Source: Caulobacter segnis (GTDB lineage: Bacteria; Pseudomonadota; Alphaproteobacteria; Caulobacterales; Caulobacteraceae). Taken from it: DNA of 64,000 nt. The stretch is taken from positions 2,046,001-2,110,000 of the forward strand of contig NZ_CP082923.1 of NCBI RefSeq assembly GCF_019931575.1, given 5' to 3'. The notes under the pieces were generated by a model that worked only from the letters and a program-made list of their open reading frames with translations, was not told the DNA's origin and did no database searches. Numbering within the stretch: position 1 is the first letter of the stretch; each line of letters begins with the position of its first letter. Position numbers and translations under genes: made by a program. This document shows, piece by piece, positions 52,933 to 62,532 of this stretch.

Positions 52933-54933
52933 TCAGGCCTGAGACTTCACCAGCACGAAGCTGCCCGGGGCGTCCTCGAGGGGCTTGAGCGGGCCCTTGG
53001 CCGGATCGCGCGCCGGAACCTCGCCGCCCGATCGGGCCCGGAGCCACGCGGCCCAGTGCGGCCACCAAGAGCCCGGATGCTCCGTCGCCCCCGAGATCCA
53101 CGCGCCGACGTCGCCGGGTAGGGTCTCGTTGGTCCAGTGCTGGTATTTCTTGGCGTCCGGATGGTTGATCACCCCGGCGATGTGGCCCGAGCCCGCCATG
53201 GTGAAGGTCACCGGCCCGCCGAACGCCTTGGCCCCGCGATAGACGCTGCGATAGGGCGCGATGTGATCGTCCTTGGACGACTGGACGTAGATCGGGGTCT
53301 TCACCTTGGAGAGATCCAGGTGCTCGCCGCCCAGGTCCAGCTTGCCCGTCGTCAGGGCGTTGTCCTTGTAGAAGTTGCGCAGATAGAACAGGTGCAGCGC
53401 CTTGGGCATGCGCGTCTGGTCGGCGTTCCAGAACAGCAGGTCGAACGGGCGGGGCTCCTTGCCCATCAGGTAGTTGCTGACGAAGAACGACCAGATCAGG
53501 TCGTTGCCGCGCAGGGCGTTGAAGGTGTCGGCCATCGACTGGCTGGGCAGGAAGCCGCCGGCCGCGTCCATCTGCTGCTCGATCGACTGCAGCCATTCCT
53601 CGTTGGTGAACAGCAAGAGGTCGCCGGCCTCGGCGAAGTCCTGCTGGGCGGCGAAGAAGGTGGCTGAATTGATCCGCTTGTCGCCGCGCGCGGCCATGTG
53701 GGCCAGGGCGACCGACAGCAGGGTGCCGCCGATGCAGTAGCCGACGGTGTTGACCTTATCGACGCCGCACTGGGTCATGACCTGCTGGGTGGCGTCGTAG
53801 ACGCCCTCCAGCATGTAGTCCTCGAAAGTCTTGGCGGCGAGCTTCTGGTCCGGATTGACCCAGGACGCGACGAACACCGTGAAACCCTGGCCGGTCAGCC
53901 AGCGGATCATCGAGTTCTCGGGGCGCAGGTCCAGGATGTAGAACTTGTTGATCCAGGGCGGGAAGATCAGCAGCGGGATCTCGCTGACCTTGTCCGTCGT
54001 CGGATCGAACTGCAGCAGCTGCAGGATATCGTTCTGGTAGACGACCTTGCCTGGGGCGGTGGCGACGTTCTCACCAACCTTGAACTTGGCCAGGTCCGTC
54101 TGGCTGATCGCCAACTGACCGCCGCCGCGCTCCAGGTCGGCGGCGAAGTTCTCCATGCCGCGCACCAGGCTTTGCCCTTGGGTCTGCACGACCTCGCGCA
54201 GGGCGGCGGGGTTGGAGATCAGGAAGTTGGACGGCGAGAAAGCGTCGGTCAGCATCTTGGTGAAGAACTCGACCCGGCGCTTGGTCGCGGGATCGACGCC
54301 CTCGACCTCGGCGATCAGGCCGTTCAGCCAGTTCGAGGACAGGAGATATGACTGCTTCATCAGGTCGAACATTGGGTTCGACGCCCAGTCAGGGTCGTTG
54401 AAGCGCTTGTCGCCGGCGGCGGGGGCGACCACGGGCGTGACCGCCTCGCCGGCGGCGCGGCGGGCGGTCGACTGCCAAAGGTCCATGTACTGGCTGAAGA
54501 GATCGGCCTGGGCCCGCATCAGCCGGTCCGGCTGGGCGGCGAGGCGGGTCATCACCTCGTTCAGAGCGGGGGCGACATGGAAGGGGTCGGGCGTCAGGGC
54601 CGCTGGGCGATCGGCCTGCCGCAAGGCGGCTTCGGCGATCGCGCCCTGGGCGGTGACGGCCGCGCGGGCCAGGTTGGCCGACAGGGTCTCGACCATCTTC
54701 AACTGGTCGGGCGAGAGCATGCCCTCGAACGGCGGGAAGGGCGGAGAGGCGGCGTCGGCGTGAGCGCCCGTGAAGGTCCTGCCCGCCGATTCGGCCTTGG
54801 GCGGCGGCTCGACGGTTTCGGGCTTGGTCTTGGCCTTGGTCTTCGCCGCCTTCGGCGTGGCCTTGGGTGCGGTCGTCTCGGCCTTGGCGGAGGTCTTTTT
54901 CCGAGGCTTGGGGGCGGCCTTCGCCGTGGCCAT
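52933..54933 (-). CDS. phaC: class I poly(3-hydroxyalkanoate) synthase
   Basis: The 666-residue enzyme polymerises 3-hydroxybutyryl-CoA into storage polymer. The triad is Cys400 in the lipase-like box GYCIGG, Asp556 in DDHIAPYRSV and His584 in GSGHIAGVINHP. The first 60 residues are unusual: Lys/Ala/Pro/Thr-rich (KPRKKTSAKAETT and PKAAKTKAKTK), like a histone H1 tail. ATG 54933 has GGAGG upstream by 7 bases. No phaA, phaB or phasin gene accompanies it. A divergent lipoprotein gene lies 90 bases upstream. Confidence 0.96.
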   Translation of the reverse strand: MATAKAAPKPRKKTSAKAETTAPKATPKAAKTKAKTKPETVEPPPKAESAGRTFTGAHADAASPPFPPFEGMLSPDQLKMVETLSANLARAAVTAQGAIAEAALRQADRPAALTPDPFHVAPALNEVMTRLAAQPDRLMRAQADLFSQYMDLWQSTARRAAGEAVTPVVAPAAGDKRFNDPDWASNPMFDLMKQSYLLSSNWLNGLIAEVEGVDPATKRRVEFFTKMLTDAFSPSNFLISNPAALREVVQTQGQSLVRGMENFAADLERGGGQLAISQTDLAKFKVGENVATAPGKVVYQNDILQLLQFDPTTDKVSEIPLLIFPPWINKFYILDLRPENSMIRWLTGQGFTVFVASWVNPDQKLAAKTFEDYMLEGVYDATQQVMTQCGVDKVNTVGYCIGGTLLSVALAHMAARGDKRINSATFFAAQQDFAEAGDLLLFTNEEWLQSIEQQMDAAGGFLPSQSMADTFNALRGNDLIWSFFVSNYLMGKEPRPFDLLFWNADQTRMPKALHLFYLRNFYKDNALTTGKLDLGGEHLDLSKVKTPIYVQSSKDDHIAPYRSVYRGAKAFGGPVTFTMAGSGHIAGVINHPDAKKYQHWTNETLPGDVGAWISGATEHPGSWWPHWAAWLRARSGGEVPARDPAKGPLKPLEDAPGSFVLVKSQA

Positions 54934-55023
54934 GTGGTTTCCTCCGCTTGTCCAAAGCCAGTTCGCGAAAAGCGACGCCGAACGCCTTTCGCTCGCCGCG
55001 ATCATCGCATAAGACCAGAACCA

Positions 55024-55464
55024 ATGAACGGCGAAACCCGCAAAATCGTGCGTCTTGGTTTGATCGTCGGCCTCGCGGCCGGCGCGACCGCCTGCGCGAG
55101 CCCGTTCAAGACCGCCCAGGTCGATCCCAGCTCGCCGATCGCGGCCGAGGCCGCCGCCGCGGCGAAGGCCAAGGCGCCGCGCCGCAAGTTCTCGGACATT
55201 CCCGTGATTCCGAGCGACGTGCCGACCGCCGATCAGGTTCGCGCGGCCGTCGTCCAGCAGCAGCGCGCCGGCGAGGCCCTGGCCGCCGCCGTCGCGCCGA
55301 ACACCTGGGAACTCAAGGACACCGAGGCGTACGTCTCCAAGGCCCGTCGCGACGTCAAGGCGCCGGCGTTCGAAGCGCCGACCGAGGCCGACCGCGCCGA
55401 CACCGACGCCTTCGCCCGCGCAGCCCGCGGCCGAGCTAGCGCGCCTCCGTCAACGCCCCAATAG
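55024..55464 (+). CDS. small lipoprotein of unknown function
   Basis: The 146-residue protein has a lipobox (GATAC; Cys near residue 24) after a 20-residue hydrophobic signal. It then has an Ala-rich region and a conserved-looking stretch KFSDIPVIPSDVPTADQVRAA. I do not recognise the family. It is divergent from phaC with 90 bases between. An aminotransferase gene begins 110 bases downstream. Confidence 0.8.
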   Translation: MNGETRKIVRLGLIVGLAAGATACASPFKTAQVDPSSPIAAEAAAAAKAKAPRRKFSDIPVIPSDVPTADQVRAAVVQQQRAGEALAAAVAPNTWELKDTEAYVSKARRDVKAPAFEAPTEADRADTDAFARAARGRASAPPSTPQ

Positions 55465-55573
55465 GGCGACGGAGGCATAATCTTCCTTGAACCGGCTTGG
55501 CTTGACCCCGCGTGGGGTCTATCCATGCCCGACTTTTCGCTCCCAGAGCGCCGAAGCGGCGCACAGAGCCCTC

Positions 55574-56794
55574 ATGAGCACCGATTTTCACCGTATCCGC
55601 CGTCTGCCGCCATACGTTTTCGAAGAGGTCAACAAGATCAAGGCGCGCCTCCGCGCCGAGGGGACCGACATCATCGACTTCGGCATGGGCAACCCGGACA
55701 TGCCCACGCCCCAGCACATCGTCGACAAGCTGATCGAGACGGCGCGCGACCCCAAGGCGGGCCGCTATTCCGCGTCGAAGGGCATTCCCGGCCTGCGCAA
55801 GGCCATGGCCAACTACTACGGCCGCCGCTTCGGCGTGAAGCTGAACCCCGACACCGAGGTGATCGCCACCCTGGGTTCCAAGGAAGGTTTCGCGAACCTC
55901 GCCCAGGCCCTGACCGGTCCCGGCGACGTCATCATCTGCCCGAACCCTGCCTATCCGATCCACGCCTTCGGCTTCATCATGGCCGGCGGCATCATCCGCC
56001 ACGTGCCGGCTCTGTCGCCGGAGGAGTACCTCTCCAACATCAGCCGTGCGGTGAAGCACTCGGTGCCGCCGCCCAGCGTGCTGATCCTGTCCTATCCGTC
56101 GAACCCGACCGCCCAGTGGGTGGACCTGGACTTCTACAAGGATGCCATCGCCCTGGCGAAGAAGCACGACCTGCTGGTCATCAGCGACGTGGCCTATGGC
56201 GAGATCTATTTCGACAACAACCCGCCGCCGTCGGTGCTGCAGGTCGACGGCGCCAAGGACATCGCGGTCGAGGTCAACTCGCTGTCGAAGACCTACGCCA
56301 TGGCCGGCTGGCGCGTGGGCATGGTGGTCGGCAACAGCCGCATCTGCTCGGCCTTGGCTCGCGTGAAGTCGTACCTGGACTACGGCGCCTACACGCCGGT
56401 GCAGGTCGCGGCCGCCACAGCGCTGAACGGCCCCCAGGACTGCGTCGACGAGATCCGCGCCATCTACAAGAGCCGCCGCGACACCCTGATCAAGTCGATG
56501 AAGGGCGCGGGCTGGGACATCCCCAATCCGCCGGCCTCGATGTTCGCCTGGGCCAAGATCCCCGAGCAGTACCGCGAGGCCGGCTCGATGCTGTTCTCGC
56601 GCCTGCTGATCGAGGAGGCTGGCGTCGCCGTTGCTCCGGGCATCGGCTTCGGCGAATACGGCGAGGGCTATGTGCGGATCGGTCTGGTCGAGAACGAGCA
56701 CCGCATCCGCCAGGCGGCGCGCAACGTGAAGAAATTCATCGCCAACGCCGACTCCATCCTGGCCAAGGCCCACAACAAGATGGAACAGGCCTGA
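55574..56794 (+). CDS. PLP-dependent aminotransferase, alanine transaminase type
   Basis: The 406-residue class I aminotransferase has FGMGNPDMPTPQHIVDKL, YSASKGIPGLRKAMANYY, CPNPAYPIHAFGFIMAGG, and the PLP lysine Lys239 in NSLSKTYAMAGWRVGMV. Close relatives are called alanine transaminase (AlaA/AlaC) or LL-DAP aminotransferase-like. The hom gene 27 bases downstream suggests a role in amino acid synthesis. ATG 55574 gives the usual N-terminus; the codons upstream are unlike the family. Confidence 0.92.
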   Translation: MSTDFHRIRRLPPYVFEEVNKIKARLRAEGTDIIDFGMGNPDMPTPQHIVDKLIETARDPKAGRYSASKGIPGLRKAMANYYGRRFGVKLNPDTEVIATLGSKEGFANLAQALTGPGDVIICPNPAYPIHAFGFIMAGGIIRHVPALSPEEYLSNISRAVKHSVPPPSVLILSYPSNPTAQWVDLDFYKDAIALAKKHDLLVISDVAYGEIYFDNNPPPSVLQVDGAKDIAVEVNSLSKTYAMAGWRVGMVVGNSRICSALARVKSYLDYGAYTPVQVAAATALNGPQDCVDEIRAIYKSRRDTLIKSMKGAGWDIPNPPASMFAWAKIPEQYREAGSMLFSRLLIEEAGVAVAPGIGFGEYGEGYVRIGLVENEHRIRQAARNVKKFIANADSILAKAHNKMEQA

Positions 56795-56821
56795 CGGCTG
56801 GTTTCGACCGAGGATTCGAGA

Positions 56822-58111
56822 ATGACGAAGAAGACCTGGCGCATCGGCGTGGCGGGCCTCGGCACCGTCGGCGGCGGCCTGCTGCAGTTCCTGGCCGAAC
56901 GCCCGGACTTCGCGCCGGCCGGCGATCGCGCGGTGATCACCGCCGTCTCGGCGCGGAACAAGTCGCGTCAGCGCACGGTCGACATCTCGAACCTCGCCTG
57001 GTTCGATGATCCGGTGGCCCTAGCGGCCTCGCCGGACATCGACCTGTTCGTCGAGCTGGTCGGCGGCAGCGACGGCCCGGCCAAGGTCGCCGTCGAGACC
57101 GCCCTGAAGGCCGGCAAGCCGGTGGTCACGGCCAACAAGGCCCTGATCGCCGTACACGGCGCCGAGCTGGCCGCCCTGGCCGAATCTCAGGGCGTGCCGC
57201 TGCTGTTCGAGGCCGCCGTCATGGGCGGCACCCCGGCGGTGAAGATGCTGCGCGAGGCCATGGTCGGAGACGACGTGGTCTCGGTGGCTGGCATCCTGAA
57301 CGGCACCTGCAACTTCATCCTCACCGAGATGGAGCGCACCGGCCGTTCGTTCGGCGACGTGCTGCGCGAGGCCCAGGGCCTGGGCTATGCCGAGGCCGAT
57401 CCGACGACGGACGTCGGCGGTTTCGACGCCGGCCACAAGATCAGCATCCTGGCGGCGCTCGCGTTCGGCTGCGCCCCGAACTTCGAGGCGGCCGAGATCG
57501 AGGGGATCAGCGATGTCGAGCTGCTCGACATCAAGCTGGCCAAGGACCTGGGCTACCGCATCAAGCTCATCGCCGGCGCCGCCAAGTCCGAGGACGGCGT
57601 GGCGGTGAAGGTGCATCCGTCGCTGGTCCCGCTGGACCATCCGCTGGCCCAGGCCGGCGGCGCGCTGAACGCGCTCTTCATCGAGGGCACGCGCATCGGC
57701 CGCATCTTCATCCAGGGCGCTGGCGCGGGCGCTGGTCCGACGGCCGCCGCCGTGGCCGCGGACATCGCCGATGTGATGACCAAGGCCGTGCGTCCGGTGT
57801 TCCAGGCCCCGGCCGGGGATCTGGCGCCGTTCATCGCCATCGATCCGGCGCGCGCGGTGGGCAAGGCCTATCTGCGCGTCATGGTCCAGGACCAGCCCGG
57901 CGTGATCGCCGCGATCTCGGAAACCCTGGCCGAATGCGGCGTTTCGATCGACAGCTTCCTGCAAAAGCCCGTCGAAGGCGCGGGCGGCGTACCGATCGTG
58001 CTCGTTACCCATGCGACCCCAGAATCGAAGCTGCTGGACGCGATTAGCCGCATCGAAAAGCTGCAGACCGTGCTAGAGCGTCCCCGCCTTCTGCGCGTCG
58101 CGCGCATCTGA
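56822..58111 (+). CDS. hom: homoserine dehydrogenase
   Basis: The 429-residue enzyme reduces aspartate semialdehyde to homoserine. It has the NAD(P)-binding GVAGLGTVGGGLLQF, the catalytic region GTCNFILTEMERTGRSFGD and EADPTTDVGGFDAGHKISIL, and a C-terminal ACT domain (about residues 350-429) starting with YLRVMVQDQPGVIAAISETL, which gives feedback inhibition by threonine. glpX follows 75 bases downstream. Confidence 0.97.
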   Translation: MTKKTWRIGVAGLGTVGGGLLQFLAERPDFAPAGDRAVITAVSARNKSRQRTVDISNLAWFDDPVALAASPDIDLFVELVGGSDGPAKVAVETALKAGKPVVTANKALIAVHGAELAALAESQGVPLLFEAAVMGGTPAVKMLREAMVGDDVVSVAGILNGTCNFILTEMERTGRSFGDVLREAQGLGYAEADPTTDVGGFDAGHKISILAALAFGCAPNFEAAEIEGISDVELLDIKLAKDLGYRIKLIAGAAKSEDGVAVKVHPSLVPLDHPLAQAGGALNALFIEGTRIGRIFIQGAGAGAGPTAAAVAADIADVMTKAVRPVFQAPAGDLAPFIAIDPARAVGKAYLRVMVQDQPGVIAAISETLAECGVSIDSFLQKPVEGAGGVPIVLVTHATPESKLLDAISRIEKLQTVLERPRLLRVARI

Positions 58112-58186
58112 CGACCAAGAAAACTCGGCGTTGAAGGCGACATTGGGAACAAGGCCGCCTGCTTCCGGGGCGGTCGGGAGAGACGG

Positions 58187-59140
58187 ATGAGTTCGAACAC
58201 CCTGGACCGTTCGCTGGTCCTGGACGCCGTTCGCGTGACCGAAGCCGCCGCCATCGCGTCGTGGACGATGCTGGGCCGCGGCGACGAGATGGCCGCCGAC
58301 CAGGCGGCCGTCGACGCGATGCGCAACGCTCTGAATGAGCTGAACATCGACGGCGAGATCGTCATCGGCGAAGGCGAGCGCGACGAGGCGCCGATGCTGT
58401 ACATCGGCGAGAAGGTCGGCAAGGGGAAGGGCCCCAAGGTCGACATCGCTCTCGACCCGCTGGAAGGCACGACCCTGGCGGCCAAGGCCCAGCCCAACGC
58501 CCTGACGGTGATGGCCTGGGCGCCGAAGGGCACGCTGCTGAACGCGCCCGACACCTACATGGACAAGATCGCCTGCGGCCCGGGCCTCCCGGCTGGGGTG
58601 ATCGATCTGGACAAGTCGCCGGCCGACAACATCAAGGCGCTGGCCGAGGCCAAGGGCATCGCGCCGACCGAGATCACGGTCTGCGTTCTGGATCGCCCGC
58701 GTCACGCCGAGATCATCGCCAAGGTCCGGGCGGCCGGCGCACGCATCCATCTGATCACGGACGGCGACGTGGCCGGGGTGATCAACACCACCGATCCGTC
58801 GACAGGCATCGACCTGTATCTGGGCTCGGGCGGCGCGCCGGAAGGCGTCCTGGCCTGCGCGGCCCTGAAGTGCGTGGGCGGCCAGTTCCAGGGACGCCTG
58901 CTGTTTCGCAACGGCGACGAGCGCGCCCGCGCCGCGCGCTGGGGCATCACCGAGCTGGACAAGAAGTACGACCTGCACGAGATCGTCCGCGACGAGGCGA
59001 TCTTCGCCGCCACGGGCGTGACGCGCGGCGGCCTGGTGGATGGCGTCGTCTATCGCGACGGCTGCGTCCACACCCACACCCTGGTGATGAACTCGTCGAC
59101 GGGCACCGTCCGCGAGGTCCGCATGAAGCGGAAGGTCTGA
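58187..59140 (+). CDS. glpX: fructose-1,6-bisphosphatase class II
   Basis: The 317-residue GlpX-type enzyme starts [15 protein letters not shown] ([16 protein letters not shown]), with [37 protein letters not shown] and [11 protein letters not shown] forming the manganese/substrate site. It dephosphorylates fructose 1,6-bisphosphate in gluconeogenesis. A class I enzyme gene follows directly. A terminator-like hairpin lies between the two. Confidence 0.97.
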   Translation: MSSNTLDRSLVLDAVRVTEAAAIASWTMLGRGDEMAADQAAVDAMRNALNELNIDGEIVIGEGERDEAPMLYIGEKVGKGKGPKVDIALDPLEGTTLAAKAQPNALTVMAWAPKGTLLNAPDTYMDKIACGPGLPAGVIDLDKSPADNIKALAEAKGIAPTEITVCVLDRPRHAEIIAKVRAAGARIHLITDGDVAGVINTTDPSTGIDLYLGSGGAPEGVLACAALKCVGGQFQGRLLFRNGDERARAARWGITELDKKYDLHEIVRDEAIFAATGVTRGGLVDGVVYRDGCVHTHTLVMNSSTGTVREVRMKRKV

Positions 59141-59152
59141 GATCTTCCTGTC

Positions 59153-59185
59153 ACGGCCGTCCTGTAGGGCGGCCGTTCTATTTTT
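59153..59185 (+). terminator. intrinsic terminator between glpX and fbp
   Basis: A 10-base stem (ACGGCCGTCC / GGGCGGCCGT, one G-U) with the loop TGTA is followed by TCTATTTTT. The fbp start codon is only 18 bases later, so it may act as an attenuator that lowers fbp expression. Confidence 0.8.
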
Positions 59186-59202
59186 CCGGTTCGAGGTTAC
59201 GC

Positions 59203-60180
59203 ATGACCACCTTTGTCGACTTGGCCGCCTGGCTCGCGGCGGAGCCGGCGGACGCCGCCCTCAAGGACGTCGTCCAGACGATCGCGGCGACCTGCGCGCG
59301 GATCAGCGACGTCGTCGCCTCGGGCGCCCTGTCGGGCAGCCTCGGCGCGGCCGGCAGCACCAACGTGCAGGACGAGGAGCAGAAGAAGCTCGACGTCATC
59401 ACCAACGACATGCTGAGCGACGCCCTGAAGGCCTGCGCACCCGTCGCCGGCCTGGCCTCGGAGGAACTGGAGGAGGTCGAGCCCACCGGCCGCGTCGGCG
59501 GCTATCTGGTGACCTTCGACCCGTTGGACGGCTCCAGCAATATCGACGTCAACGTCTCGGTCGGTACGATCTTCTCGGTGCTGCCCGCGCCGGCTGGCCA
59601 CGCGCCGACCGAGGCCGACTTCCTGCAGCCCGGCCGCAACCAGGTCGCGGCGGGCTACGCCGTCTACGGCCCGCAGACCATGCTGGTCCTCACGCTCTCC
59701 AGCGGCGTCAACGCCTTCACGCTCAGCGCCGACGGCCAGTGGCTGCTGACCCATCCGACCCTCGCCATCAAGGCCGACACCGCCGAGTTCGCGATCAACA
59801 TGTCGAACCAGCGCCACTGGGCTCAGCCGGTGCAGCGCTATATCGACGGCTGCCTGCGGGGCAAGGACGGCCCGCGCGGCAAGAACTTCAACATGCGCTG
59901 GATCGCTTCGATGGTGGCCGACGTCCACCGCATCATGATGCGCGGCGGCATTTTCATGTACCCGTGGGACAGCCGCGAGCCCGGCAAGCCGGGCAAGCTG
60001 CGCCTGATGTACGAAGCCAACCCGATGGGCCTGATCGTCGAGCGGGCTGGAGGCAAGGCGACCGACGGCGTGACCGACGTCCTCGATATCCAGCCGACCA
60101 AGCTGCACCAGCGCGTGCCGGTGGTGCTGGGCTCGGCCAACGAGGTCGAGGTCGTGCGGAGCGAGCTGCGGGCGGGCTGA
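59203..60180 (+). CDS. fbp: fructose-1,6-bisphosphatase class I
   Basis: The 325-residue Fbp-type enzyme has the metal site [16 protein letters not shown] ([17 protein letters not shown]), [13 protein letters not shown], and [20 protein letters not shown] with [14 protein letters not shown]. It catalyses the same reaction as GlpX with an unrelated sequence. ATG 59203 has GAGG 6 bases upstream. The two enzymes usually differ in metal use and regulation. recJ starts 31 bases after its stop codon. Confidence 0.95.
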   Translation: MTTFVDLAAWLAAEPADAALKDVVQTIAATCARISDVVASGALSGSLGAAGSTNVQDEEQKKLDVITNDMLSDALKACAPVAGLASEELEEVEPTGRVGGYLVTFDPLDGSSNIDVNVSVGTIFSVLPAPAGHAPTEADFLQPGRNQVAAGYAVYGPQTMLVLTLSSGVNAFTLSADGQWLLTHPTLAIKADTAEFAINMSNQRHWAQPVQRYIDGCLRGKDGPRGKNFNMRWIASMVADVHRIMMRGGIFMYPWDSREPGKPGKLRLMYEANPMGLIVERAGGKATDGVTDVLDIQPTKLHQRVPVVLGSANEVEVVRSELRAG

Positions 60181-60211
60181 CCCACGTCCGGGACTGTCGC
60201 CGCAGGGCCGC

Positions 60212-62065
60212 ATGGTCCGAATCCGCATGACCGGATACTCTGCCGCGATGGCCGCCGATGGTGCTCCCAATATCGTCCCCGACGCCTTCCTGGGCGTCGA
60301 GCGCTCGCTGAGCGGCCGCGCCTGGCGTGAACGCCCGGCCGACATGGCGGTCGTGCGCGACATCCAGCAGCGTCACGGCCTGAACGAGCCGCTGGCCCGG
60401 GCCCTGGCCTCGCGCGGCGTCTCGCTGGAGCAGGCCGAGCATTATCTGCGCCCGACCCTGAAGGCGCTGTTCCCCGATCCGTCGAGCTTCACCGACATGG
60501 ACCGGGCCGCCGAGATCCTGATCGACGCCCTGGAGCAGGGGCGACCGACCATGGTTTTCGCCGACTACGACGTCGACGGGGCCACCAGCGCCGCCCAGTT
60601 GGTCCGCTGGTACCGCCACATGGGCGTCGAGCTGCCCATCTACATTCCCGACCGCCTGACGGAGGGCTACGGCCCCAGTCCGGCGGCCTTCCGCAAGATC
60701 CGCGACGGCGGAGCCGAGCTGGTCGTGACTCTGGACTGCGGGGCGGCCGCCTACGACGCCATCGCCAGCGCCGCTGAGATCGGCCTCGAGGTCGTGGTCA
60801 TCGACCACCACCTGATGCGCAAGGATCCGCCGGCCGCCGCCGCCGTGGTCAATCCCAATCGACCGGGTTGCCAGAGCGGGCAGGGGGTTCTGGCCGCCGC
60901 CGGAGTCACCTTCGTTCTGCTGGCCGCCCTCAACCGCGAGGCGCGCAAGCGCGGCCTGTTCACCGACGAGCGCCCGCAGCCGGATCCGCGACAGTGGCTC
61001 GACCTCGTGGCCCTCGGCGAGGTCTGCGACGTCACCCAACTGGTCGGTTTCAATAGGGCCCTGACGACCCTGGGCCTGCGCACCATGGGCGCCTGGGCCA
61101 ATCCGGGCCTGAAGGCGCTGTTCGAGGTCGGCAAGGGCTCTGGCGAGCCGTCCGTGTTCCATGCCGGCTTCATCCTGGGGCCGCGCATCAACGCTGGCGG
61201 CCGCATCGGCCGCTCCGACCTCGGCGCCAAGCTGCTGTCCACGGACGATCCGCTGGAGGCCCGAGCCCTGGCCGAGGAGCTGGACGGCCTCAACACCGAA
61301 CGCAAGGCGGTCGAGGCCGCCGTGGTGGAAGAGGCCGCGGCGATGCTGGAGCGCGGCAACTTCAATCCCGACGCGCCGGTGATCGTGGTCGCCGGCGAGG
61401 ACTGGCATCCGGGTGTGATCGGCATTGTCGCCGGCCGTCTGCGCGAACGCTATCGCAAGCCGGTGGTGGTGATCGGCGTCGACCGGGCCGCCAATGTCGG
61501 CAAGGGCTCGGGCCGTTCGCAGCCGGGCGTGAACCTGGGCAAGGCGATCCAGGCGGCGTTTGAGGCGGGGCTGCTGATGGCCGGCGGCGGGCACGCCATG
61601 GCGGCGGGCCTGTCGATCCGTCCCGACGCGATCCCCGAGTTCCGCGCCTTCCTGGAGGAGCGCTTGGCCGGCGAGATGGAAGCGGTGGGAGTTGAGGCGG
61701 TCGAGATCGACGCCCTGGTCCAGCCGCGCGCGGCGAATCGCGCCCTGCTCGACGACTTCCAGCGACTCGCGCCGTTCGGCCCCGGCAATCCCGAGCCGAT
61801 GTTCGCCCTGGCCCAGGTGCGGCCCGACCGCGTCTCGGCCCTGAAGGGCGGCCATGTGCGCCTGGATCTGGTCGGGCCCACCGGCGATCGCATCAAGGCG
61901 ATCAGCTGGCGCAGCGCCGAGACGCCGCTGGGCCAGCGCCTGCTGGCCGGAGGCGGGGCGCTGGACGTCGTGGGCAAGCTCAAGCCCGATGACTACATGG
62001 GCCGCAACGGCGTCCAGCTGGAGATCGAGGACGCCCATGATCCCAGAGCGCGGTACGCGCTCTAG
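60212..62065 (+). CDS. recJ: single-stranded-DNA exonuclease RecJ
   Basis: The 617-residue enzyme has the DHH-family motifs: FADYDVDGATSAAQL (motif I), LDCGAAAYDAI (II), VVIDHHLM (III; the DHH), and the DHHA1 domain with GPRINAGGRIG and GGGHAMAAGLSI. It degrades single-stranded DNA 5'-3' in recombination and mismatch repair. ATG 60212 is used; ATGs at 60227 and 60248 also fit. The 3' end is part of a 40-base direct repeat (see repeat entry). It follows fbp closely. Confidence 0.95.
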   Translation: MVRIRMTGYSAAMAADGAPNIVPDAFLGVERSLSGRAWRERPADMAVVRDIQQRHGLNEPLARALASRGVSLEQAEHYLRPTLKALFPDPSSFTDMDRAAEILIDALEQGRPTMVFADYDVDGATSAAQLVRWYRHMGVELPIYIPDRLTEGYGPSPAAFRKIRDGGAELVVTLDCGAAAYDAIASAAEIGLEVVVIDHHLMRKDPPAAAAVVNPNRPGCQSGQGVLAAAGVTFVLLAALNREARKRGLFTDERPQPDPRQWLDLVALGEVCDVTQLVGFNRALTTLGLRTMGAWANPGLKALFEVGKGSGEPSVFHAGFILGPRINAGGRIGRSDLGAKLLSTDDPLEARALAEELDGLNTERKAVEAAVVEEAAAMLERGNFNPDAPVIVVAGEDWHPGVIGIVAGRLRERYRKPVVVIGVDRAANVGKGSGRSQPGVNLGKAIQAAFEAGLLMAGGGHAMAAGLSIRPDAIPEFRAFLEERLAGEMEAVGVEAVEIDALVQPRAANRALLDDFQRLAPFGPGNPEPMFALAQVRPDRVSALKGGHVRLDLVGPTGDRIKAISWRSAETPLGQRLLAGGGALDVVGKLKPDDYMGRNGVQLEIEDAHDPRARYAL

Positions 62066-62144
62066 TCCTTGAAGAGGTCGAGCCAAAACGGAGTTTGGCT
62101 CGGGGCGCGGTACGCGCTCTAGTCCTTGAAGAGGCCGAGCCAAA
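62048..62144. repeat. 40-base direct repeat spanning the recJ stop codon
   Basis: Positions 62048-62087 recur at 62105-62144 with one mismatch, starts 57 bases (19 codons) apart. The first copy includes the last six codons and TAG of recJ. Between them CGAGCCAAA / TTTGGCTCG (62079-62102) forms a 9-base hairpin. The second copy keeps the same reading frame and TAG. Confidence 0.9.
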
Positions 62145-62195
62145 CGATGTCCGGCTTGGCGATGTAGGCGGACTGAAAAAATGACTTTCGGCGGC

Positions 62196-62224
62196 TTGCG
62201 CACCCCAAAGGTCGCGGCTATACA
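62196..62224 (+). promoter_or_regulatory. promoter of the tRNA-Glu genes
   Basis: TTGCGC at 62196-62201 and TATACA at 62219-62224, spaced 17 bases; the first tRNA starts 22 bases later. Confidence 0.65.
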
Positions 62225-62245
62225 CCCGCTTCCTCGCGGGGCCGT

Positions 62246-62320
62246 GGTCCCTTCGTCTATCGGTTAGGACGCCAGATTTTCAATCTGGAGAGAGGGGTTC
62301 GACTCCCCTAGGGACTGCCA
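62246..62320 (+). tRNA. tRNA-Glu (anticodon TTC), copy 1
   Basis: A 75-nucleotide cloverleaf with G-U closing pair in GGTCCCT/AGGGACT, an anticodon loop TTTTCAA giving TTC at 62279-62281, T loop TTCGACT and encoded CCA. Reads GAA and GAG. Confidence 0.97.
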
Positions 62321-62365
62321 CCCGCGAGGCCATATATCGACGATGTTCCGCTCCGGCGGCGACGT

Positions 62366-62440
62366 GGTCCCTTCGTCTATCGGTTAGGACGCCAGATTTT
62401 CAATCTGGAGAGAGGGGTTCGACTCCCCTAGGGACTGCCA
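62366..62440 (+). tRNA. tRNA-Glu (anticodon TTC), copy 2
   Basis: Identical in sequence to the copy 120 bases upstream, including the encoded CCA; anticodon TTC at 62399-62401. The 45-base spacer between copies holds no promoter of its own, so both probably come from one precursor. Confidence 0.97.
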
Positions 62441-62532
62441 TTCTCGGCTGTATTTCAGAATTGTTTCCGTCCTGTAGCTGCGGCGAAATGTCGCGGATCG
62501 CCTTCGCGCGCCGTTTTGACGCGATTTCGTCA

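Noticed and set aside
62246..62440. tRNA-Glu pair as an integration site
   Set aside because: No integrase gene and no partial tRNA copy flank it; both copies are complete.
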